Assembly: GCA_963704595.1 (NCBI GenBank)
Contig: OY969922.1
Location: 1,922,001 to 1,986,000, forward strand
Length of the DNA: 64,000 nucleotides
Direction of reading: 5' to 3'
From: Acuticoccus sp963704595
GTDB lineage: Bacteria; Pseudomonadota; Alphaproteobacteria; Rhizobiales; Amorphaceae
Below are positions 57,013-64,000 of this stretch, piece after piece. The first letter of the stretch is position 1. The number at the start of each line of letters is the position of its first letter. Position numbers and translations under genes: made by a program. The notes beneath the pieces are model-generated. The model was not told the DNA's origin. It saw only the letters and a list, made by a program, of their open reading frames with translations, and made no database searches.

Positions 57013-57162
57013 CTTATAGTAGATATTCCATTACCGCACAAGCTCCAATGCCTGCGGTGCGGCGCTGCCGGGCGACAGAGTTTGCCTCCGCGACATTGCG
57101 AAGCCGGTGCGCTCGCAATAACGTCGCGCCGTGGTTCGCCGCCTCGACAGCGGCGGACGTGG

Positions 57163-58215
57163 ATGAGCGAAGAGGCGCTGAGCGAACATGCGATTCCTGA
57201 GATCGGCGGACGGACCGAGGACCGGACGTTGATCGTCGAAGCCCGACCCAAACGCCGCCGGCGGACGATGGCGAAACTGCGCTCACTGTCTCCGGTGGTG
57301 CGCCGCTTCGTGCCGCGCGGACGCACCAAGTCCACCACGACCGGGCCCTGGTTCGGCGTGCAGCCGAGGCTGCACGGCAAGCGCATCGAGCCGCTCGACC
57401 GCAAGACGCCGACATTCGGGCAACTGGGAACACTCGAGGTCCGCCTCGCGCGCACGGCGGGCGAGATCAAGCGCGCCCAGCAGATCCGCTACCAGGTGTT
57501 CTACGAGGAACTCGCCGCCCAGCCCGACCCCTACGCCATGGCGACGCGGCGCGACCGGGATGCGTTCGACAACATCTGCGACCACCTTCTGGTGCTCGAC
57601 CACAACGTCGACCCCAAGCCCTTCCGCAAGCGCAAGCCGCGGATCGTCGGCACCTACCGCCTGTTGCGGCAGGAAATCGCGCAGACCCATGGCGGCTTCT
57701 ATTCGCAGCAGGAGTTCGACATCGCGTCCCTGTTCGAGGGGCACGAGGACAAGCGCTTTCTGGAGCTCGGCCGCTCCTGCGTGCTCAAGCCCTACCGCGA
57801 CAAGCGCACCGTCGAGCTCCTGTGGCACGGCGCGTGGTCCTACGTTCTGCGCCACAAGATCGACGTGATGTTTGGCTGCGCCTCGCTCGCCGGCACCAAC
57901 CTCGACGAGATGGCTCCGGCGCTGTCCTATCTTTACCACAACCATCTGGCGCCGCCCGAGTGGCGGGTGCGGGCAATCGATTCCCGCTACGTCCCGATGG
58001 ACCGGATGAAGATGGAGGACGTCGACCCGCGCAAGGCCCTGCGCGCGCTGCCGCCGCTCATCAAGGGCTACCTCAGGCTCGGCGCGTTCGTGGCGGACGG
58101 CGCGGTGGTTGACCAGCAGTTCGGCACGACCGACGTGATGATCGTCCTTCCGGTCTCCGGCATCTCGCACCGCTACATCAACTATTACGGCGCCAACGCC
58201 AGCCGTCATGCCTGA
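57163..58215 (+). CDS. olsB: L-ornithine N(alpha)-acyltransferase OlsB-like
   Basis: GNAT-related acyltransferase that transfers a 3-hydroxyacyl group from acyl carrier protein to ornithine, the first step of ornithine lipid synthesis. Landmarks: LEVRLARTAGEIKRAQQIRY, the VFYEELAA core, a central IVGTYRLLRQEIA, ELGRSCVLKPYRDKRTVELLW and GCASLAGTN. 350 aa; the ~85-residue N-terminal extension is longer than in Sinorhizobium OlsB. olsA is not adjacent. Its stop overlaps the next start by 8 bp. Start at 57163 (MSEEALSEH). Confidence 0.85.
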   Translation: MSEEALSEHAIPEIGGRTEDRTLIVEARPKRRRRTMAKLRSLSPVVRRFVPRGRTKSTTTGPWFGVQPRLHGKRIEPLDRKTPTFGQLGTLEVRLARTAGEIKRAQQIRYQVFYEELAAQPDPYAMATRRDRDAFDNICDHLLVLDHNVDPKPFRKRKPRIVGTYRLLRQEIAQTHGGFYSQQEFDIASLFEGHEDKRFLELGRSCVLKPYRDKRTVELLWHGAWSYVLRHKIDVMFGCASLAGTNLDEMAPALSYLYHNHLAPPEWRVRAIDSRYVPMDRMKMEDVDPRKALRALPPLIKGYLRLGAFVADGAVVDQQFGTTDVMIVLPVSGISHRYINYYGANASRHA

Positions 58216-59182
58216 CGGCGCGGGCCGGCCCCGCGTCGCGGTCCTGGGGGCAGGCATCGCGGGGGCGGCCGCCGCGGCCGCGCTGCGCTCTGCCGGCGCC
58301 GCGGTCTGCGTGTTCGACAAGGCGCGCGGGCCGGGCGGGCGAATGGCGAGCCGTCGCGCCACGCTGCCGGACGGCAGCGAGGTCTCCTTCGACCATGGCG
58401 CACAGTGGACCGCCCCGCGGGCCCCCGGATTCGCCGCCTTCCTTGAGGACGCCGTCCTCTCCGGCGCGGCGACCCTCTGGCCGGACGCACCGGACGGCGC
58501 GATCGTTGGCACGCCGCGGATGAACGCGATCGTCCGCCATGCTCTCGGCGACACCGAGGCGCGCTACGGCGTCACGATTTCCGCGCTCGAGCGCCGTGCG
58601 GACCGCTGGCATCTGGCGGATGCGGGCGGTGCGGTGCACGGTCCGTTTGACGGCATCGTCTCGACCGTGCCCGCTCCGCAGTTCGTTCCACTCGCGGCCC
58701 CGCACGCGCCGGAACTCGCAGCCGCCGCCGAGTCGGCCCGCTACGCGCCATGCTGGGCCCTTATGCTGGCATTCGCCGCAGAGACCGCAGGGGGCCTTGC
58801 GGATATTGCACACGACGCGCTGGCGGCGGACGGCTTCGAGTGGCTGGCGTTCGACGGCGGCAAACCGGGGCGCTACGGCGCAACGCTGGTCGTCCATGCC
58901 GACGGTGACTGGTCGGCGGCGAACCTTGAGCGCGAGCGCGGCGATGTCGCTGCGGAAATGGCGGGGATCGTGCGGGCGCGGCTCGCGCTGCCCGAGCCAG
59001 TGCATGCGGCGGCGCATCGGTGGCGCTATTCGCGGGTGCTGGCGACGGCGCCGGGCGACGTGCGGGCCGACCCGTCGGGCCTTGCCATCGCGGGGGACTG
59101 GACGCGCGGCCCCAACATCGAGAGCGCCTATATCAGCGGCGAGGATGCCGCGGCGGCGCTCCTGCCGCTCCTCAAGGCCTAG
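58208..59182 (+). CDS. FAD-dependent amine oxidase-like / renalase-like oxidoreductase
   Basis: 324 aa flavoprotein with a Rossmann dinucleotide motif (VAVLGAGIAGAAAAAAL), the FAD-stabilising KARGPGGRMASRR, an internal DHGAQWTAPRAPGF, and the C-terminal FAD motif GLAIAGDWTRGPNIESAYIS. These match the renalase-like NAD(P)/FAD oxidoreductase group. Substrate unknown. It overlaps olsB by 8 bp and is probably co-transcribed with it. Confidence 0.85.
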   Translation: MPDGAGRPRVAVLGAGIAGAAAAAALRSAGAAVCVFDKARGPGGRMASRRATLPDGSEVSFDHGAQWTAPRAPGFAAFLEDAVLSGAATLWPDAPDGAIVGTPRMNAIVRHALGDTEARYGVTISALERRADRWHLADAGGAVHGPFDGIVSTVPAPQFVPLAAPHAPELAAAAESARYAPCWALMLAFAAETAGGLADIAHDALAADGFEWLAFDGGKPGRYGATLVVHADGDWSAANLERERGDVAAEMAGIVRARLALPEPVHAAAHRWRYSRVLATAPGDVRADPSGLAIAGDWTRGPNIESAYISGEDAAAALLPLLKA

Positions 59183-59225
59183 CAGGAGCACCGGGCGGGG
59201 ACGCCGCCCCGGCGGTTAACGCGGG

Positions 59226-60662
59226 TCAGTTGCCGAAGATCGAGCTCGCGCGGCCGAAGAGGTTCTTGCTGCCTTCAGTGATGCTGGAGAAGAAGCCTTC
59301 CTTCTCTTCCTCGGAAGCGTAGCCGAGCGGGGCCGCGGGTGCTGCCTGCTGGTCCTGCGGCATGGCTGCGACTTCCGGCATCGCCGGCTCTTCCGGCAGA
59401 GGCGCCTGCTCCGGCGCGTCCATCACGCCAGCCGTCGACGCGACCGGGACCTCGGGGGTGACGGCGGGTTCCGGGGTGCTGACGGCGACGGCTGCGGGCT
59501 CGGTCGTCTCGCCTGCGCCGAAGAGGCTGGGGAGGCGGAAGCCGGTGTTCTTGTCGGACGACGCGACGGCGGCGGTCGAAGCGCGGCGCGGAGACGGCTT
59601 GGGATAGGGCGTGCCGCCGTCCACCAGCGTCGACGGCGCGGCGCTTGCAATCGCGGCGTCGTTGACGGCCGCGGCGTCGGCAGCGTCCTGGGCTTCTTTC
59701 TGCTCGCGGGTGAAGAGCGAGGCGATCGCCTCGTCACGCGCCTCGAAGCGCTCCTTGCGCTCCTTCTCGAGCTTCAGCTTGGCAATGGCCGTGTTGCGCT
59801 TCTCGATGTCCGACTCGCGCTTGGCGGCGACGAGCTGCTCGAGCTGCGGCGAGATTTCGTAGGGCGGGCAGGCGGCGGTGGAGGAGAAGCTGCCGGACGT
59901 CGGCGTCGCGTTGAAGACGTAGCGGCGGCCGCACACGTCGATCTTCGGGACCTGACCGCTCACCTCGAAGTGGTCGGTGCCTTCCTTCAGCATCTCCCAG
60001 AATTCGACATTCTCGCTGTCGGCGTGGCGCGCCATGTTTTCGGGCGTCATGCGGAAGGGGAGCGCCTGGACCTGGAAACCCTGCTGGCCGCCGAGGAAGG
60101 CCTCGCGCGCCAGGGCGTAGATCTCCTGGATCTGTTGGTCTTCCATCGCGTAGCAGCCGCGGGACGAGCAGTCCCCGTGGACCATCAGGTTGGAGCCGGT
60201 GCGGCCGTTGGCCCGGTCGTAGGCGTTGGGGAAGCCGAGGTCGAAGGAGAGGTGGTAGCTGGAGTTGGGGTTCATCCGCCCCGGGGTGACCGTGTAGAAG
60301 CCCTCGGGCGCCTGCCGGTCGCCTTCCTTGTACTTCGGGCCGAGATTGCCGGACCAGGCGCAGATGTCGTACGCGACGAGCATCTTGAAGTTGCCGGTGC
60401 GGTCCTTTTTCCAGACCTCGAGCTGGTCCTCTTCCTTGTAGATGCGCAGCATGATGGGCGAGCGCTCGTCCATGTTGAGGCGCGCGACCTTGCCCTTGAG
60501 GCTGGCGGGGAGGGGGGCAAGGTGCGCCGAGTCGCCGTGGGCGAGCTCACTCACCTGGCAGCCGGCCACCGTCAGCGCCAGAACCGAGGCGCCTGCGACG
60601 ACGCACAGGCTTCGCCGCGCATTGCGCAACCGATCTTCGAGACGCACAGCGTTCAAGGTCAT
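59226..60662 (-). CDS. YafK-family L,D-transpeptidase lipoprotein
   Basis: Murein L,D-transpeptidase or related amidase. Lipobox LALTVAGC with Cys 35; the YkuD-type catalytic motif MVHGDCSSRGCYAM, in which HxxxSxxGC supplies the nucleophile Cys; and the YafK-style EDQLEVWKKD upstream. The catalytic region covers about residues 50-280. The C-terminal ~200 residues are charged coiled-coil (KLKLEKERKERFEARDEAIA), then Ala/Pro-rich disordered, then a conserved end (EGFFSSITEGSKNLFGRASS). Start at 60662; 478 aa. In E. coli, YafK-like DpaA detaches Braun lipoprotein. 143 bp downstream of accA. Confidence 0.87.
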   Translation of the reverse strand: MTLNAVRLEDRLRNARRSLCVVAGASVLALTVAGCQVSELAHGDSAHLAPLPASLKGKVARLNMDERSPIMLRIYKEEDQLEVWKKDRTGNFKMLVAYDICAWSGNLGPKYKEGDRQAPEGFYTVTPGRMNPNSSYHLSFDLGFPNAYDRANGRTGSNLMVHGDCSSRGCYAMEDQQIQEIYALAREAFLGGQQGFQVQALPFRMTPENMARHADSENVEFWEMLKEGTDHFEVSGQVPKIDVCGRRYVFNATPTSGSFSSTAACPPYEISPQLEQLVAAKRESDIEKRNTAIAKLKLEKERKERFEARDEAIASLFTREQKEAQDAADAAAVNDAAIASAAPSTLVDGGTPYPKPSPRRASTAAVASSDKNTGFRLPSLFGAGETTEPAAVAVSTPEPAVTPEVPVASTAGVMDAPEQAPLPEEPAMPEVAAMPQDQQAAPAAPLGYASEEEKEGFFSSITEGSKNLFGRASSIFGN

Positions 60663-60805
60663 CCGAACTCCCGCGGTCCATGGCGGCACCGACATCCACG
60701 CCATCCATCGGCGTGTAGCCTGTGCCGTCAGGCTTTACAAATCGTCAATACTGCTTGCCGGGAGCTTACCCACTGTGGACAAGCCGTGCCAGCGCTGCGC
60801 CGACG

Positions 60806-61765
60806 CTACAGTTCGAGCGAGCGGCCGATCGCGAGGAACCGCGCGGACCGGTCGCTCTTCAGCTTCGCGGGCTCCGTGCCGTCGAGTTCGCCGAGGGCGC
60901 GCTCGATCGCCGCACCGACGGACTGGATGGCGCTGTCCTTGTCGCGGTGCGCCCCGCCGAGCGGCTCCGGCACGATCTCCTCGATCACGCCGAGCCGCAG
61001 AAGGTCGCTCGCGGTGATCTTCATGTTGGCCGCCGCCTCCTGCGCCCGCGTCGAATCGCGCCACAGGATCGAGGCGGCGCCCTTCCGGCGTGATCACCGA
61101 ATAGACGGCGTGCTCCAGCATCAGGACCCGGTTGGCGGTCGCGAGCGCAAGAGCGCCACCCGAACCGCCTTCGCCGATGATGACGGCGACGGACGGCACG
61201 GTCAGCATCAGCGCCTGCTCGGTGGAGCGGGCGATGGCCTCGGCCTGGCCGCGCTCCTCGGCGCCGATGCCGGGATAGGCGCCGGCGGTGTCGATCAGCG
61301 TGATGACGGGGAGGCGGAAACGCTCGGCGAGCTGCATGATGCGCTTGGCCTTGCGGTAGCCCTCCGGCCGCGCCATGCCGAAATTGTGCTTGATGCGGCT
61401 CTCGGTGTCCGCCGCCGCGCTCGTTGGCGAGGACCGCCACCGAACGGCCCCGGAACCGGCCGACGCCGGCGAGCACCGCCGCGTCCTCGGCGAAGGCGCG
61501 GTCGCCTGCGAGGGGCGAATAGTCCTCGATGCAGCTGGCGGATGTAGTGCGAGCCGTGCGGCCGGTCCGGGTGGCGGGCGACGTCGGTCTTCTGCCACGG
61601 CGTCAGCTTGGAATAGATGTCGGCAAGGGCCTTCTCGGCCTTGTCCTTGAGCTTGGCGATCTCGTCGGAACCGTCGACGGCGGAATCGTTGCCGAGCGTG
61701 CGCAGGTCCTCGATCTTGCCGAACACGTCGGCGACAGGTTTTTCGAATTCAAGGAAGGTGCGCAT
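60806..61765 (-). CDS. accA: Acetyl-CoA carboxylase carboxyltransferase subunit alpha (three +1 frameshifts)
   Basis: Alpha subunit of the carboxyltransferase that makes malonyl-CoA for fatty acids. N-terminus MRTFLEFEKPVADVF; then the crotonase-like core with RIKHNFGMARPEGYRKAKRI, TLIDTAGAYPGIGAEERGQA and GEGGSGGALALA. Extra bases near 61531, 61415 and 61079; removing them gives HYIRQLIEDYSPLAGD, NERGADTESRIK and TPEGAASILWRD. Total about 318 aa, the normal size. The ATG lies one base after the xerD stop, so the pair is co-translated. Confidence 0.9.
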
Positions 61766-61766
61766 T

Positions 61767-62743
61767 TTACAACTGGCTGACAGGTGGCTCGGGCGGTGCG
61801 GCGAGGCGCGTGCGGCGGACCTTGCTACCGCGGCAAGCGGCCCTGTCAAGCGCCGGGCGGTCCGCCAGCGGGTGACAGTCGGTCAGGACGGTGCGCAGCT
61901 CGTCAGGCAGAACGTGGGTATAGATCTCGGTCGTGGCAATGTTGCGGTGGCCGAGAAGTGTCTGGACGACGCGCAGATCCGCCCCGCGCGCCAGCAGATG
62001 CGTGGCGAATGCGTGCCGCAGGACATGCGGAGACAATTTGTGGACCGGCAGGCCCGCGGCCGCCGCGAGCGTCTTCAGCTCGCGGCCGAACGCCTGGCGG
62101 GTGAGGTGGCCGGTCTCCGAGCGGGCCGGGAAAAGATGCTTGCCCGCCGGCCCGGGCCGGCGCCGCGCGCCATGCGGCGACGGCCCTGTGGGCGGCTTCG
62201 TGAGGGGCGCGACCCGTTCCCGCCCGCCCTTGCCGCGCACGATCATCGCCGCAGCGCCGGACTTGATCGCGCTGTCAGGCAGGCCGACGAGCTCGGTCAC
62301 CCGGAGGCCCGCGGCGTAGAGGAGCTCGATGAGGGCTGGCGGCGGAGCGCTCCCGGCTCGCCGCGTCGCGGCCGCCTCCGCGGCGGTGTCGAGGAGGCGG
62401 GAGACCTCGTCGACGGTGAGGACCTTGGGGAGCGGGCTTCGATTCTTCGGGCCCGCCACCAGCGCGCCCGGGTCGTCGGTCCGCGCGCCCTCGCTGTAGA
62501 GGAAGCGCAGGTAGCGGCGCACGGCCGACAGGCGGCGGTTCTGCGTGGTGCGGGCCTCGCCTGCGGCCGCGAGGGCAGCGAGGAAGCTCGCAATGTCCGC
62601 CTCGCCCGCGGCCGTCCAGCGCCACGCCGCGCGCCGCGCAGTGGCCGGCAAAACTTGGTGAGGTCGCGCCTGTAGGCCGACAGCGTGTGCGGCGATGCGT
62701 CCCGCTCCACCGCCATCATTTCCAGGAAGGTCTCGATATCCAT
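61767..62743 (-). CDS. xerD: Site-specific tyrosine recombinase XerD (several extra bases)
   Basis: Partner of XerC in chromosome-dimer resolution. MDIETFLEMMAVERDASPHT at the N-terminus; catalytic residues in AAGLRVTELVGL, VRGKGGRERVAPL, HVLRHAFATHLLARG and TTEIYTHVLPDEL. Extra bases near 62651 (TTTT run) and 62625; removing them gives LTKFAGHCAARGVALDAAGEA. Around 62155-62205 the open frame reads PPTGPSPHG, while a neighbouring frame reads HRAVAAWRAA, the usual family text, so three compensating extra bases are likely. Upstream of accA in the common alphaproteobacterial xerD-accA pair, divergent from aroK. Confidence 0.87.
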
Positions 62744-62909
62744 GGCGCCGCGCTCTCCTGCCGGAGGGGAGAGTGCGCTGCCGGGTCTTGCGGGATGGTG
62801 GAGATTTCCGGCAAAAGTCGATGGAACGGATGCGAGGCCTTGCACTCGCGGCGTGCGCATTGTGTCCGCTGGGCGGATGAGGGCGCCCGCACGCCGCGGA
62901 ATTGGAGTT

Positions 62910-63526
62910 ATGGACGACACAGGGGCTCGCACACAGCGCCGGCACCCGCCGCCGGCGGGGCGCGGACAAGTGGGTTCGGCAGAACATCGTGCTCGTCGGC
63001 CTGCCGGGAGTCGGCAAGTCGAGCGTCGGCAGGCGGCTGGCGCACCGGCTGGACCTGCCCTTCGTCGATGCCGACAACGAGATCGAGGACGCGGCCGGCA
63101 TGTCCATCCCCGACATCTTCACGACCCACGGCGAGGCCGCCTTCCGCGAGGGCGAGACGCGTGTCATCACCCGCCTCCTGCAGGACGGGCCGCAGGTGGT
63201 CGCGACCGGCGGCGGGGCCTTCATGTCCGCCGACACGCGCGACGCGATCGCGGCCCACGGCATTTCCGTCTGGCTCGACGCGTCGAACGAAGTTCTCGTG
63301 TCGCGCATCGCGCAAGCGAAACCACAGACCGCTGTTCAAGGACGTCGACCCGCGCAGAAAAATTGAAGGAGCTGCGCGCCGTGCGCGACCCATTGTTCGC
63401 CGAGGCGACCATCCGCGTCACGTCCTCCGTTCGGGCCCGCACGAGCGGGTCGTCAACAGGATCGTCCGCGCCCTGGCGCGCGCTGCCAGGACCTCGACGC
63501 GGACGGCGGCAATGTCATCATGCTGA
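62910..63526 (+). CDS. aroK: Shikimate kinase (five extra bases)
   Basis: Phosphorylates shikimate in the chorismate pathway. P-loop LVGLPGVGKSSVGRRLA, shikimate-binding DADNEIE, ATGGGAFMSADTRD, and a lid containing HRPLFKDVDPR. Extra bases near 62963, 63312 and 63353 and two near 63432 scatter it over three frames; removing them gives PPPAGADKWVRQNIVLVG, SRIAKRNHRPLFKD and DPREKLKELRAVRD. About 204 aa. Its TGA lies within ATGCTGA, the first codons of aroB, giving a 7 bp overlap. Confidence 0.87.
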
Positions 63527-64000
63527 GCACCGCTGAACCGCCCCGCCGCGTCCACGTCCCGCTGCCCGGCCGCGCCTACGACGTTCTGATCGGCCCCGGC
63601 CTCGTCGCCGGCGCGGGCACGCGAGATCGCCGCGCGTCTGCGGCCGCCGCAGCGCGCTCGTGGTGACGCGACGAGCGCGGTGGCCGAGCTTCATCTCGAG
63701 CCGCTGCTCGCCTCGCTGGAGGGCGCCGGGCATCACCGCCGTCACCCACGTGGTGCCGGAAGGCGAGGCGTCGAAGGCGTGGCGAGCCGCTCACCGGCCT
63801 CGTCGAGGCGATCCTCGACGCGCGGCTGGAGCGGCGCGACACGGTGATCGCCCTCGGCGGCGGCGTCGTCGGCGACCTCGCGGGCTTCGCCGCCGCCATC
63901 GCGCGGCGCGGGATGCCGTTCGTGCAGATCCCGACGACGCTGCTCGCGCAGGTCGACTCGGCCGTCGGCGGCAAGACCGGCATCAACACGCGCCACGGCA
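63520..64000 (+). CDS. aroB: 3-dehydroquinate synthase, 5' part (about five +1 frameshifts)
   Basis: Cyclises DAHP to 3-dehydroquinate; cut by the right edge. N-terminus VHVPLPGRAYDVLIGPGL; then the NAD site IALGGGVVGDLAGFAAA and PTTLLAQVDSAVGGKTGINT. Extra bases near 63620, 63650, 63668, 63730 and 63783; removing them gives RPRSALVVTDERVAELHLEP, EGAGITAVTHVVPEGE and SKAWEPLTGLVEAIL. The density of frame breaks here is the highest in the window. The aroK-aroB order is standard for alphaproteobacteria. Confidence 0.88.

Overview
The window is GC-rich, densely coded chromosome from an alphaproteobacterium, most likely Hyphomicrobiales (Rhizobiales). Lineage hints: a membrane-anchored CycM-type cytochrome c divergent from pheA, two tandem yejA genes ahead of yejBEF, OlsB, an NDUFS4-like respiratory subunit, a DUF1674 protein, and xerD next to accA. 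I cannot name a genus. Most of the content is housekeeping; no prophage, insertion sequence or CRISPR array was seen.

Layout. 1-3.6 kb: 3' end of nudC, pheA, and a two-haem cytochrome c with an Ala/Pro-rich tail. 3.9-11.7 kb: a YejAABEF-type oligopeptide ABC importer. 11.8-25.4 kb: metallopeptidase, AEC permease, phosphoesterase, gluQ, base-excision glycosylase, esterase, HNH nuclease, glyoxalase I, DUF1674 protein, MBL-fold hydrolase, priA, transaldolase, xerC, FkbM methyltransferase and an sdhB without sdhCDA beside it. 25.6-31.6 kb: a NIT-domain chemoreceptor, then a flavoprotein disulfide reductase/GST/old-yellow-enzyme operon divergent from an OhrR-like MarR regulator, which looks like an electrophile or thiol-stress module. 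31.6-37.7 kb: one gene for a protein of about 2,000 residues combining a transglutaminase-like region, DUF4011, SF1 helicase, Vsr/DUF559-like nuclease and DUF3320, resembling single-gene defence candidates. 37.9-47.4 kb: a membrane protein, Omp25-like barrel, five-PAS hybrid histidine kinase, RTX repeat protein, OmpR-type regulator and a degenerate EAL protein. 47.5-51.3 kb: tRNA-Arg, a complete TRAP transporter (DctPQM), NDUFS4-like subunit and tRNA-Pro. 51.4-54.6 kb: a DUF192 protein, a ~1 kb array of degenerate 61-62 bp repeats, and a double cold-shock-domain protein. 54.6-64 kb: sirtuin, ComM, olsB, amine-oxidase-like flavoprotein, L,D-transpeptidase, accA, xerD, aroK and the start of aroB.

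Sequence quality matters here. Roughly fifty frameshifts interrupt otherwise perfect family members (pheA, all five yej genes, the phosphoesterase, priA, xerC, the large helicase, accA, xerD, aroK, aroB). Every one I resolved is a net gain of one or two bases, and removing the extra base restores the expected protein. I read these as insertion-type sequencing or assembly errors, not decay, and annotate the genes as whole units.

The observations most worth a second look are the DUF4011 helicase-nuclease, the 61-62 bp repeat array, the duplicated cytochrome c with its long tail, the REC-EAL protein that has lost its catalytic residues, and the OhrR-like/flavoprotein/GST/OYE module.
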